This document shows positions 53,797 through 62,089 of a stretch of 64,000 bases of DNA, in pieces. The stretch's first letter is position 1. Each line of letters opens with the position of its first letter. Below the pieces are notes generated by a model that saw only the letters and a program-made list of their open reading frames with translations, had not been told where the DNA came from and made no database searches. The stretch comes from Acidovorax sp. sic0104 (GTDB taxonomy: Bacteria; Pseudomonadota; Gammaproteobacteria; Burkholderiales; Burkholderiaceae_C), in the NCBI RefSeq assembly GCF_019219095.1, contig NZ_JAHUWH010000001.1:186001-250000 (forward strand), given 5' to 3'. A program made the position numbers and the translations under genes.

Positions 53797-54588
53797 CTAC
53801 AGCTGGCGCTGGATCAGTTCGCCCTTGAACAGCACCGGCCCGGTCGGCCCCGTGGCACTGGGCACACCACCCTTGGGCTCCAGACTGATGGCCAGCGCTG
53901 GCACCTGCCTGACGTCGGCTTCACCCGCCACCAGCTTGAGCAGCTTTTCCTGCCCCAGCACACCGAGAGACCGCGGCCCGCCCGCGGGCGGCAGCGCCCA
54001 CAGCTGCAGTGACTTGTCTGCGCCTTCCTGGAAGCCGCCCACGCGCTGCAGCACCAGCTGGTTGTTCTTGGGGTCGAAGGTGACCAGCATCGATGCGGCC
54101 GCCTTGTCGTCCGCCAGCACGGCCACGTACTGGATCTGCGGGGTGGCCTGCAGTTGCTGCTGCAGCGTGGCGATCTGCTGGCCCGACGTGGCCTTGAGCG
54201 CACCGTGCACCTGCACGCCGACGGCCACCGCCACCACCGTGGCCAGCGCACCTGCTGCGGCTGCGCCGCGCCACACCAGCAGGCTGTGCCACCAGCTGAT
54301 GGCGGGCACGGGCGCTGGGGATGCATGGGCGGCCTGCATCGCCTGGGCGGCCTTGTCCGCCTCGACCAGGTTGTGGATGCGGGTCCAGACGTGCGAAGAC
54401 GGCTGGGCCAGCTCCTGCAGCTCGGTCAGGCCGGACCACCGGCTTTGCCACACCAGCGCAGCAGCCCGCACGGGGGCCTGGTCGCGGGCCAGGGTTTCGA
54501 ACCGGCGGCGCGCGCCGCCGCGCAGCGTGCCCAGCGCATAGCTGGCCGCCAGCCGGTCGAGCAATTCAGGGTGTCGGGAGATGTTCAT
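53797..54588 (-). CDS. Anti-sigma factor, RskA/anti-sigma-K type
   Basis: This 263-residue single-pass membrane protein has an amino-terminal cytoplasmic domain (MNISRHPELLDRLAASYALGTLRGGARRRFETLA). A membrane segment (GAAAAGALATVVAVAVGVQV, about 108-127) and a C-terminal RskA domain (LVTFDPKNNQLVLQRVGGF, LQLWALPPAGGPRSLGVL) follow. It lies 16 bases after the sigma gene, a cognate pair. It probably releases the sigma factor after proteolysis triggered in the periplasm. Confidence 0.9.
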   Translation of the reverse strand: MNISRHPELLDRLAASYALGTLRGGARRRFETLARDQAPVRAAALVWQSRWSGLTELQELAQPSSHVWTRIHNLVEADKAAQAMQAAHASPAPVPAISWWHSLLVWRGAAAAGALATVVAVAVGVQVHGALKATSGQQIATLQQQLQATPQIQYVAVLADDKAAASMLVTFDPKNNQLVLQRVGGFQEGADKSLQLWALPPAGGPRSLGVLGQEKLLKLVAGEADVRQVPALAISLEPKGGVPSATGPTGPVLFKGELIQRQL

Positions 54589-54604
54589 GGCTAAGCCTCC
54601 AGGC

Positions 54605-55180
54605 TCAGGCGTACCGCGCCATGCAGGCGCGCAACTGTTCCAGCCCGCGCCGGATCCAGGTCTTGACGGTGCCCAAGGGCAGCTTGAGCTGCTCGGCCAG
54701 GTCGCCGTGGCTCAGGTCGCGCAGGTAGGCCAGGCTGACCACCTCGCGCTGCTTGTTTTCGAGCTTGCCCAGGCACTGGTGCAGAGCAAAGGCCTGTTCG
54801 CTCGCGTCGGTAGCGTCCATCGGGTTGGTGCTGTCGCCCTCCAGCGTGTCCGCCAGGGTGTCGTCCAGCTCGTTCATCAGGTCGGCCCGGTCGCTGCTGC
54901 GCTTGCGCAGGGCGTCGAGCGCCCGGCTGCGCACGATGAGCCCCATCCACGCCATCGGCGGGCTGAGCGACGCTCGGTAGTTGCCAGCGGATCGCCAGAT
55001 GGTCAGGAAGGATTCCTGGAGTACGTCCTCTGCCGCATCGCGGTTGCGCAGCACGCGCAGCGCCAGGCCGAAAAGCCGGGACGAGGTGCTCTCGTACAGG
55101 CTTTTCAGCGCGGAGTCGTCTCGCGCGGCGATGCGGTCCAGGAGGTTCATCAGTTCACTGTCCGTGTACAGGGTGCTCAT
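54605..55180 (-). CDS. ECF sigma factor, SigK/RskA-partnered group
   Basis: This 191-residue sigma factor has region 2 with LRNRDAAEDVLQESFLTIW and WMGLIVRSRALDALRKR, and region 4 with LAYLRDLSHGDLAEQLKLPLGTVKTWIRRGL. The start is ATG at 55178-55180. A TGAATCC-N16-CGTA promoter about 50-85 bases upstream indicates autoregulation. It is paired with the adjacent RskA-type anti-sigma factor. Confidence 0.93.
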   Translation of the reverse strand: MSTLYTDSELMNLLDRIAARDDSALKSLYESTSSRLFGLALRVLRNRDAAEDVLQESFLTIWRSAGNYRASLSPPMAWMGLIVRSRALDALRKRSSDRADLMNELDDTLADTLEGDSTNPMDATDASEQAFALHQCLGKLENKQREVVSLAYLRDLSHGDLAEQLKLPLGTVKTWIRRGLEQLRACMARYA

Positions 55181-55239
55181 GCGCCCATTGTCTGGGATAG
55201 GTCCGTCTTCTCGGTGCCGAGACAGGCCGTGTAGGTGAA

Positions 55240-55266
55240 TACGCCACAGGCACGCCACTGGATTCA
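55240..55266 (-). promoter_or_regulatory. ECF-type promoter of the sigma/anti-sigma operon
   Basis: On the minus strand TGAATCC, 16 bases, CGTA(TT). Same boxes and spacing as the other two copies. Predicted leader of about 53 bases before the sigma ATG. Confidence 0.75.
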
Positions 55267-55288
55267 CCCCGACGGGCAGATAGAAAGC

Positions 55289-55315
55289 TGAATCCGGCAC
55301 GCCTCGTGCCCCGTA
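55289..55315 (+). promoter_or_regulatory. ECF-type promoter of the mono-haem cytochrome c gene
   Basis: On the plus strand TGAATCC, 16 bases, CGTA(TA). It lies back to back with the sigma-gene promoter, 22 bases away. Predicted start near 55323, about 22 bases before the cytochrome ATG. Confidence 0.75.
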
Positions 55316-55344
55316 TACCGGGGATAGCCCCACCAAGCCACCTG

Positions 55345-55755
55345 ATGACTCCCACCTTTGACGGCCGCGCCGAAGCCAGAACACATGCCGCCTGGGCAGC
55401 CGGGCTGCTTGCCGCACTGCTGGCAACCGCCGGCTCCCCTGCAATCGCCCAGTCCGTGGAACGCGGCCGGGCCGTGTACGCCGTCCACTGCGCCAGTTGC
55501 CACAGCACCGACAAGCATCAGGACGGCCCCGCGCACCGCGGCGTGGTGGGGCGGCGCGCCGGTGCGCTCCGGGACTTTGACTATTCGCCCGCGCTGCGCA
55601 ACAGCAAGATCCTGTGGACGCGCGCCACGCTCAAGGCCTGGCTCACAGACCCGGAGGCGCTGATCCCCGGCCAGGGCATGGACTACCGCCTGGACAGCGA
55701 GCGCGACCGGGAGGACGTGGTGGCATACCTGGCCACTCTCAAGCGGCTGCCTTGA
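55345..55755 (+). CDS. Mono-haem c-type cytochrome
   Basis: This 136-residue exported class I cytochrome c has a signal peptide (residues about 8-35, AGSPAIAQS). The haem site is HCASCH in VYAVHCASCHSTDK, followed by GPAHRGVVGRRAG, and the Met ligand is in PGQGMDYRL. It resembles small c2/c550 electron carriers. Expression from an ECF promoter ties it to the adjacent sigma factor. Confidence 0.9.
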   Translation: MTPTFDGRAEARTHAAWAAGLLAALLATAGSPAIAQSVERGRAVYAVHCASCHSTDKHQDGPAHRGVVGRRAGALRDFDYSPALRNSKILWTRATLKAWLTDPEALIPGQGMDYRLDSERDREDVVAYLATLKRLP

Positions 55756-55759
55756 CGCC

Positions 55760-56716
55760 CTACCACTGCGCGCAGATCCCCACCAGCCCCGCCACCACCA
55801 GCGCCAGGCCCACGCCTTCGGTGCGCGTCAGGCGCTCGCGGAAAACGCGGCGCGAAACCAGGTAGCTGAACAGCACCTCCACCAGCCCCAGCGTGCGCAC
55901 GTCCGCCGCAGGCCGCATGGCATACGCCGTGAACCAGGCGATGGACGCCACCGCCCCCATCGAGCCCGCCACCACGGACATGCGCCACGCCCGCGCGATC
56001 GAACTCGCCACGCCCGGCTGCCGCGCCAGCAGCCAGCCGCCCAGTACCACCGACTGCAACAGCTGCGCCCAGAACACGCCCCAGGCGCCCGCCACCCAGG
56101 GCGCAACACCCGCGTTGGCATCGGCCAGCGCCAGCGATGCCCCCCGAAACCCGACACTCGCCAGCGCGAAGCAGGCGCCCGACGCGAGCCCGAACACCAC
56201 CAGCCGGCTGCTGCCCCGCCCGCCACCGGGCGCCGCCGCCAGCCCCGCCCCCAGGGCGCGCCAGCCGCCGGGCGGCAGCGACAGCAGTACCACGCCCACC
56301 GTGGCGGCACCCATGGCGCCAAGGGCCAGTGTGCCCGGCAGCTCGTGCAGCAGTACGGCCGAGAAAAGCGCCACCTGCAGGACTTCGGTCTTGGAATAGG
56401 CCACGGCAAGCACGAAGTTGCGCTCCTTCATGGCCAGCAACAGAAAGGCCGTGGCGCCCACCTGCGTGAGGGCCCCCATGGCCAGCCAGGCGGCGTACAT
56501 CCCGTTGAACTGCGGCACGCTGCCCGCGCCCGACCAGGTCAGCCCCGCCACCCAGGCGGTGGCCAGCGGCAGGCCGTACAGAAAGCGCACCAGCGTGGCA
56601 GCCAGCGTGCCCAGCTCGGCCGTGAGCGAGCGTTGCGCCGCATTGCGCGCAGTCTGCGCCAGTGCGGCCCACAGCGTGAGGGGAATCCAGGCCCAGGCAA
56701 TCCAGGAGAGAGTCAT
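55760..56716 (-). CDS. EamA/DMT-superfamily transporter
   Basis: This is a 318-residue membrane protein with about ten hydrophobic segments arranged as two five-helix repeats. Conserved Glu/Arg sites such as KTEVLQVALFSA and LGLVEVLFSYLVSRRVFRE mark the EamA type. It is a probable metabolite exporter of unknown substrate, convergent with the cytochrome gene four bases away. The start is ATG at 56714-56716. Confidence 0.85.
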   Translation of the reverse strand: MTLSWIAWAWIPLTLWAALAQTARNAAQRSLTAELGTLAATLVRFLYGLPLATAWVAGLTWSGAGSVPQFNGMYAAWLAMGALTQVGATAFLLLAMKERNFVLAVAYSKTEVLQVALFSAVLLHELPGTLALGAMGAATVGVVLLSLPPGGWRALGAGLAAAPGGGRGSSRLVVFGLASGACFALASVGFRGASLALADANAGVAPWVAGAWGVFWAQLLQSVVLGGWLLARQPGVASSIARAWRMSVVAGSMGAVASIAWFTAYAMRPAADVRTLGLVEVLFSYLVSRRVFRERLTRTEGVGLALVVAGLVGICAQW

Positions 56717-56809
56717 GCGACGGTTATAGCCGTGCCCCGGCCCGCCGTCCCACGCCGATGGGCACTGCCGCCATGCAGCGCGGCGACGGCGCGCTGCGGC
56801 GGGTGCAGA

Positions 56810-57802
56810 TCAATCGGCTGTGATGTGGCTCGTCTCGGCCACTTTCTTCCACTTCACGATGTCGTCGGCGATGATCTTGGTGAAGGCTGCGGGCGTGTCT
56901 TCGACCGCGATGGCACCGGCGGCCGCGAACTTGTCCTGCACGCCTTGGGTGCGCAGCGCGCGCACGATGCCGCCGTGCAGCTTCTCCAGCACATCGGCGG
57001 GCAGGCCTGCAGGCGCGAGCACCCCGTTCCAGAAGCCTTCGTTGGCGCTCTTGAGGCCCAGCTCCGCGAACGTGGGCACATCGGGCAGCTCCTTCAGGCG
57101 CTGGGGCGTGGCCAGCGCCATGGGAACCAGGTTGCCGGCCTTGATATGCGGCATGGACGATGCGAGCGTGTCGTAGATCATCTCGACCTGGCCGCCGATC
57201 ACATCATTGAGCGCCGGGCCCGTGCCGCGGTAGGGCACATGCACCACGCGCAGGCCGCTGAGCGATTTGTAGTATTCCATCGCCATGTGCGTGGCACCGC
57301 CGTTGCCCGACGACGCATACGAATACTTTCCGGGGGACTGGCCCACGAGCTTGGCGAACTCCGCGTAATTCTTGGCGGAGAAGCTCTTGTTGATGGCCAG
57401 CACCCCGGGCACCGACAGGATGCGGGTGATGGGCGTGAAGCTCTTGAGCGCGTCGAAGCTCAGGTTCTTGTACACGGCCGAATTGGTGCCATTGGTGCTG
57501 GTGGTGCCCAGCAGCAGCGTGTAGCCGTCGGCCTTGGCTTCGGCCACGAAGCGCGCGCCCACCGAGCCGCCTGCGCCGGCCTTGTTCTCCACGATGACGG
57601 GCTGGCCCAGCTCCTTGGACAGCGCATCGGCCAGCACCCGGCCGCTGATGTCCGATGTGCCGCCGGGCGGGAAGGGCACCACCAGCTTGATCGGCTTGTC
57701 GGGAAAGGCGCCCTGCGCTGCGGCGGGCAGCACGGCTGCGGCCGCCATCAGTGCCAGCACGGCGCCTGCGGCAGCGCGGCGGTTCATTCGTTGTTTGTCC
57801 AT
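56810..57802 (-). CDS. TctC-type periplasmic solute receptor (Bug family)
   Basis: This 330-residue receptor of the tripartite tricarboxylate transporter family has a signal peptide (residues 1-30) and the diagnostic KPIKLVVPFPPGGTSDISGRVLAD and VVHVPYRGTGPALNDVIGGQVEMIYDT. No TctA/TctB membrane genes are nearby, as is common for the many Bug proteins of Burkholderiales. It is last in the IclR-controlled operon. Confidence 0.93.
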   Translation of the reverse strand: MDKQRMNRRAAAGAVLALMAAAAVLPAAAQGAFPDKPIKLVVPFPPGGTSDISGRVLADALSKELGQPVIVENKAGAGGSVGARFVAEAKADGYTLLLGTTSTNGTNSAVYKNLSFDALKSFTPITRILSVPGVLAINKSFSAKNYAEFAKLVGQSPGKYSYASSGNGGATHMAMEYYKSLSGLRVVHVPYRGTGPALNDVIGGQVEMIYDTLASSMPHIKAGNLVPMALATPQRLKELPDVPTFAELGLKSANEGFWNGVLAPAGLPADVLEKLHGGIVRALRTQGVQDKFAAAGAIAVEDTPAAFTKIIADDIVKWKKVAETSHITAD

Positions 57803-57879
57803 GGGTGTTGTCTCCTGCGATTGTTGGAATGAAAGGAACATTGAAAGGTCGGGACATGGAAGTGCCGGGCCGTGAAGGC

Positions 57880-58737
57880 CTACCTGCCCGCGCACGCCTT
57901 GCCGCCGTCCACCGGAATGCACACGCCCGTCACGTAGCGCGCCTCGTCGCTCGCCAGGAACAGCGCGGTGTACGCCACGTCCCAGGCCTGCCCCATGCGC
58001 CCCATGGGGCTGGCGGCGTTGCGGGTGCGCAGCATCTCCTCGGTGCTGGCGAACTGGCCGGCGATCTGCTGGTGGATGAGCGGCGTGTCGATGACGCCCG
58101 GCAGCACCGCGTTGGCGCGGATGCCCCTGGCCGCGTACTGCACGGCCAGTGCGCGGGTGAAATGGTTCAGGCCCGCCTTGGCCGCGTAGTACGGCATGTA
58201 GGGGTAGCTGTTGATCTGCTGAGACGCCAGCGACGAGATGTTGACGATGGCGCCGCGCCCCTGCGCCAGCATGACCGGCACCACGTGCTTGCAGGTGAGG
58301 AACACGCCGGTGAGGTTGGTGTCGATCACCTGCTGCCACGTGGCCTCGTCCATGTCGACCACACTGCCCATGCGCGTGATGCCCACGTTGTTGTGCAGGA
58401 TGTCGATGGCGCCAAAGCGTGCATGCACGCGCCGAACCACGTCCGCCACGGCGGCGGAGTCGGTGACGTCTGCGGCGTAGGCCTCGGTGTCGAAGCCCTC
58501 GGCGTACAGCTGGGCACGGGTTTCCTCGGCCGCCTCGCGGCGGATGTCCACCACCGCAACGCGCGCGCCTTCGCGGGCATAGACCATGGCCGCCGCCTTG
58601 CCGTTGCCCCAGCCGGGCCCGGCCGATCCGCCGCCGAATACCAGGGCCACCCCGCCGGCCACACGGCCCCGGCCGGGCAGGGCATCGAGCGGCGGGAAGT
58701 ACGCGGCGGGAGCACTTGCATTTTCTGTTGTCGCCAT
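57880..58737 (-). CDS. Short-chain dehydrogenase/reductase
   Basis: This 285-residue SDR begins with a 25-residue extension. An unusual cofactor loop (FGGGSAGPGWGNGKAAA) follows in place of the usual TGxxxGxG. HNNVG, S-containing NISSLASQQ and the YxxxK motif (YYAAKAG) are present. It is probably NAD(H)-dependent on a hydroxyacid or its CoA ester in this operon. The start is ATG at 58735-58737. Confidence 0.88.
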   Translation of the reverse strand: MATTENASAPAAYFPPLDALPGRGRVAGGVALVFGGGSAGPGWGNGKAAAMVYAREGARVAVVDIRREAAEETRAQLYAEGFDTEAYAADVTDSAAVADVVRRVHARFGAIDILHNNVGITRMGSVVDMDEATWQQVIDTNLTGVFLTCKHVVPVMLAQGRGAIVNISSLASQQINSYPYMPYYAAKAGLNHFTRALAVQYAARGIRANAVLPGVIDTPLIHQQIAGQFASTEEMLRTRNAASPMGRMGQAWDVAYTALFLASDEARYVTGVCIPVDGGKACAGR

Positions 58738-58775
58738 GAATGTCTCTTTCCTTGTCTTTGTGGGCCCCTCAGGGC

Positions 58776-59600
58776 TCAGCGCACGGCCGCCATGAGCTCG
58801 GCCCAGTCGCGTGCGCCCTGCCCCTCGCGCCCGCCCAGTGCGTAAGCCGTCTGGTTCACGCGGCTGATCACGCCGGTCTCCCAGGCCGAGCGGGCATCGC
58901 CGATGCGGGCGCTGCCCGCGGCCACCGTGGCGGCCGGAATGCCCCGGGCATCGAGCGCCGGCAGGCGCGAAACGCCCGCGCCGTCGCAGCCGATGCCGGC
59001 GTCGTTGTAGAGCGCGGCGAACACCGGCAGCTTGATGGCCGTCTCTGCGCGGCCGCCCAGCAGGCCGCCGTGCGATGCGGTGATCACCACCGCATCGGCG
59101 TCCTCTTGGGCCACCAGCGATGCCGAGTCGATCAGCACCACGGTGCGGTGGCCCGGCGTGCCCGGCAGCACCCTGCGCGCTTCGCTCGGCGACGGGCCCG
59201 GGTCCACGGCGGACAGGCCGGCTGCAGCCATGCGCTGCGCTGCCTCCATGGCCGGCATACCCACGCGCACGCCCAGCGCCAAAGCCGGTGCATTGGCAAA
59301 CGAGATGAGCCCGCGCAATGCGCAGTCGGCCCCGTCGCCAATGCGGGCCGAGCGGTGGTGGATGGCCGCGCAGGGCACGCCCAGGCGGCCTGCGTAGTCC
59401 AGGCCCGCGATGCCGGCTCGCTCGAGGCCCACACCCGCGTCGCACACCACCAGGCCCGACACGCCCTCGGCCAGGGCCAGATGCACGGCGAACACGCCAC
59501 CGTGCGACGCGGCCACGGCCACGTTGCCATGCACGTGGGTGCCCATGCGGGTGACCGAATCGCACACCAGCACCTCGCGCGAAGGAATGCCGCTGCTCAT
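58776..59600 (-). CDS. Internally duplicated protein of unknown function
   Basis: This 274-residue soluble protein has two halves that repeat each other. ASHGGVFAVHLALA...GVPCAAIHHRSARIGDGADCALRG in the first corresponds to ASHGGLLGGRAETAIK...GIPAATVAAGSARIGDARSAWETG in the second. DS precedes each unit (VCDSVT, VLIDSAS). I do not recognise a named family. Conserved S-H-G-G and S-A-R-I-G-D in both halves suggest paired binding sites for a ligand. It is coupled by ATGA to the citryl-CoA lyase-like gene, so it very likely serves the same pathway. Confidence 0.75.
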   Translation of the reverse strand: MSSGIPSREVLVCDSVTRMGTHVHGNVAVAASHGGVFAVHLALAEGVSGLVVCDAGVGLERAGIAGLDYAGRLGVPCAAIHHRSARIGDGADCALRGLISFANAPALALGVRVGMPAMEAAQRMAAAGLSAVDPGPSPSEARRVLPGTPGHRTVVLIDSASLVAQEDADAVVITASHGGLLGGRAETAIKLPVFAALYNDAGIGCDGAGVSRLPALDARGIPAATVAAGSARIGDARSAWETGVISRVNQTAYALGGREGQGARDWAELMAAVR

Positions 59601-60409
59601 CCGCCGCTCCGGTCCTTGTTATGGCCTTCGCCGTCGCCCCGGTAGGGCACCTCGTGGTCGACGAGATCCCACACGAATCGCGCTGACGGGATGCGCTGCT
59701 CTTCGGCGATGTGCGCCACCAGCCCGGCCGCGCGCGATATGACGGCAAAGCCGCGCATCAGCGCCGGGGGCACGCCCAGCTCGCCCAGCAGTGTGCCTAC
59801 CGCGCCCGTGGCGTTGATGGTGATGTGCTTGCCAAAGGCGGCATCCACCTCGCGCGAGAGAACGTCGATGGCCTGCAGGTAGCGCCCTTCGAAGCGCGGG
59901 TGCTCGCGGCCGATGGCCAGCAGTTTCGCGGCGCGCGGATCGTCCGGCTTGTGCATGTGCTGGCCGAAGCCGGGGATGGGCTTGCGCTCGGCGCGGTAGC
60001 GCTGCACGGCAGAGCGCGCTGCGGCCTCCACGCCCTCGGGCGCATCGATGATCTGGCGCAGCAGGATGGCCGAGTTCTCCACCGTGCCCACGAACTGGCT
60101 GCCCACGGCCAGGAGGCCTGCGGCCACACCGCTCTGGATGTTTTCGGGCGAGCTCATGTAGACCATGCGCGTGGCGATGGCGCTGGGAGTGAGGCCGTGC
60201 TCCATGATGGCGATGAGCGCCGCGTCGAGCACACGCAGGTCGTCGGCGTCAGGCCGGCGGTTCAGGATCTGCGAGAACAGCACATCGGTGAAGCCGCGCT
60301 GCCCCAGCACGTCCTCGGCCAGGTTGTCACCCCGGTAGTGGATCGACGTCTGCGAGTGCGTGCACAGCTCGGTGTACGGGCGCTCGGTGGTCTTGCTGCT
60401 CTGGCTCAT
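59597..60409 (-). CDS. Citryl-CoA lyase-like enzyme (citrate synthase superfamily)
   Basis: This 270-residue short citrate-synthase-fold protein contains LSFSQ-type VLFSQILNRRP, IAIMEHGLTPSAIATRM, GQHMHKPDDPRA and HIAEEQRIP, as in citryl-CoA lyases. Such enzymes split a 3-hydroxy-3-carboxyacyl-CoA (citryl-CoA) to acetyl-CoA and an oxo acid. The adjacent CoA ligase would supply the CoA ester. It overlaps both neighbours by four bases. Confidence 0.85.
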   Translation of the reverse strand: MSQSSKTTERPYTELCTHSQTSIHYRGDNLAEDVLGQRGFTDVLFSQILNRRPDADDLRVLDAALIAIMEHGLTPSAIATRMVYMSSPENIQSGVAAGLLAVGSQFVGTVENSAILLRQIIDAPEGVEAAARSAVQRYRAERKPIPGFGQHMHKPDDPRAAKLLAIGREHPRFEGRYLQAIDVLSREVDAAFGKHITINATGAVGTLLGELGVPPALMRGFAVISRAAGLVAHIAEEQRIPSARFVWDLVDHEVPYRGDGEGHNKDRSGG

Positions 60410-61950
60410 GCGGCTTTCTCCTGGCTGGCCTGGCGCGCCAGGCGCGTGATGTCCGCCTTGAGAGTGACCTTGTGCACCTTGCCCGCCACGCTGCGCGGCA
60501 GGTCATCGTAGAAGTGCACGGCCTTGGGTGTCTTGACGGACCCCAGGTGCTCCTTGGCAAACGCGATGATCTCCTGCGCGCCGACCTGCGCGCCGGGCTT
60601 GAGCTGGATGGCCGCGTGCACTGCCTCGCCCCACTTGTCGTCCTCGATGCCGAACACGGCGGACTCGTGCACCGCCGGGTGCTGGTCGAGCACGCTCTCC
60701 ACGTCGATGGGGTAGACGTTGAAACCGCCGGTGATGACCACCTCGCGCAGGCGGTCCTTGAGGAACAGGTAGCCGCGCTCGTCCACATAGCCACGGTCGC
60801 CCGTGTGCAGCCAGCCGTCGATGATGGTCTCGGCCGTCTTGTCGGGCATCTTCCAGTAGCCACTCATGATGAGGTCGCCGCGCACCACGATCTCGCCGGC
60901 CTCGCCGGTGGGCAGCAGCGCGCCCTCGGGGCTCATGATGGCCATGTCGGTCAGCAGGCCCTGCCGGCCCACCGAACGCCAGTTGGCCTCGTCGGCGAAG
61001 TCGTCGGCGCGCATCACGCTGACCACCTGCGGCGCCTCGGTCTGGCCGTAGGTGGTCTCCAGCACGGGGCCGAAGCAGTCGCGCACCACGCGGATCTTCT
61101 CGGGCGGCATGGGTGCGCCGCCGTAGATCAGGTGCCTGAGGCGCGGCAACTGGAGGCGCTCGCCATGCGCCTCGGCCACCAGCATGTACAGCAGCGTGGG
61201 CGGCATGAAAGTGGTGGTGATGCAGTCTTCGCGGAAGCTGCGCAGCAGCTCGGCCGGCTTGTTGCTGCCGGGCAGCACCAGGCACCCGCCCTGCGCCAGG
61301 ATGGGCAGCAGGTACGTGGACGTGCCGTGCGTGACCGGGGCCGAGATGAGGTAGCGGTCGTCGGCATCGAAGCCGAAGGCATGGATCTGGTTGACCAGTG
61401 TGGTCACCCAAGCGCGGTATGGCTGCATCACGCCCTTGGGCACGCCGGTGGAGCCGCCCGTGAACTTGATGGCCTGCGCCTCGTCGCGCGAGCGGCCATG
61501 CGGCCGGGGCTGCATTCCAGCATGCGCGGCGGCGGCAGAGCCCAGGCCGGCATAGAGGTCGCTGCCCTCGCCCTGTTCGCCCAGGGCCAGCACGCCCCGC
61601 ACACCCGCCAGATCGAGCGTGCCCAGATGAGCGGGCTCGGCCAGCACGATGCTGGGTTCGGTGAAGGCAATGATGCGGTTGAGTTCGGCCGCCGGGTTGC
61701 GCCAGTTGAGTGGCACCCACACCTTGCCGGCCGCCAGCACCGCCAGCAACGCGACGATGTGGTCCACCGTGTTGCCGGCGCAAATGCCCACGCGCGTGCC
61801 GGGCTCGGCGTCAAGCTGTTGCAACGCGCAGGCCGTGGCGTCCACGCGGGCGGCCAGCGCAGCATAGGTCAGCGCCTGGCCGCCGCCCACCAGCGCCGTG
61901 CGCTGGGGATACAACCGGGCAGCCCGGTGGAAGAAATCGATGGGGTACAT
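60406..61950 (-). CDS. AMP-forming acyl-CoA synthetase
   Basis: This 514-residue ANL-superfamily ligase has the P-loop FTGGSTGVPKGV, the A5 motif TTYGQTEAP, GWLHTGDRGYVDERGYLFLKDR and the A10 catalytic Lys in RSVAGKVHK near the end. The substrate is unknown; context suggests a di- or tricarboxylate. The start is ATG at 61948-61950. It is the first gene of the five-gene operon and divergent from an IclR regulator. Confidence 0.92.
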   Translation of the reverse strand: MYPIDFFHRAARLYPQRTALVGGGQALTYAALAARVDATACALQQLDAEPGTRVGICAGNTVDHIVALLAVLAAGKVWVPLNWRNPAAELNRIIAFTEPSIVLAEPAHLGTLDLAGVRGVLALGEQGEGSDLYAGLGSAAAAHAGMQPRPHGRSRDEAQAIKFTGGSTGVPKGVMQPYRAWVTTLVNQIHAFGFDADDRYLISAPVTHGTSTYLLPILAQGGCLVLPGSNKPAELLRSFREDCITTTFMPPTLLYMLVAEAHGERLQLPRLRHLIYGGAPMPPEKIRVVRDCFGPVLETTYGQTEAPQVVSVMRADDFADEANWRSVGRQGLLTDMAIMSPEGALLPTGEAGEIVVRGDLIMSGYWKMPDKTAETIIDGWLHTGDRGYVDERGYLFLKDRLREVVITGGFNVYPIDVESVLDQHPAVHESAVFGIEDDKWGEAVHAAIQLKPGAQVGAQEIIAFAKEHLGSVKTPKAVHFYDDLPRSVAGKVHKVTLKADITRLARQASQEKAA

Positions 61951-61956
61951 GCAGTT

Positions 61957-62059
61957 TTCCGGAATATGGACTTTTGAAGTCCAGCCGCTTTCAGAATTTG
62001 GAGCAGAATCAAGGGAAATTATTCCTCCCAAAGCTTCACTGGCAAAGGCCAAAAGTCCA
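61957..62059. promoter_or_regulatory. Candidate operators of the second IclR regulator
   Basis: In the 139-base divergent region TGGACTT-TTG-AAGTCCA (61967-61983) is a perfect 7+7 dyad. AAAAGTCCA (62051-62059) repeats one arm exactly, 31 bases before the iclR start. TTCCGGAA (61957-61964) sits beside the CoA ligase start. Confidence 0.5.
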
Positions 62060-62089
62060 CAATTCGGATTTACGGCCAATTTGATATTC

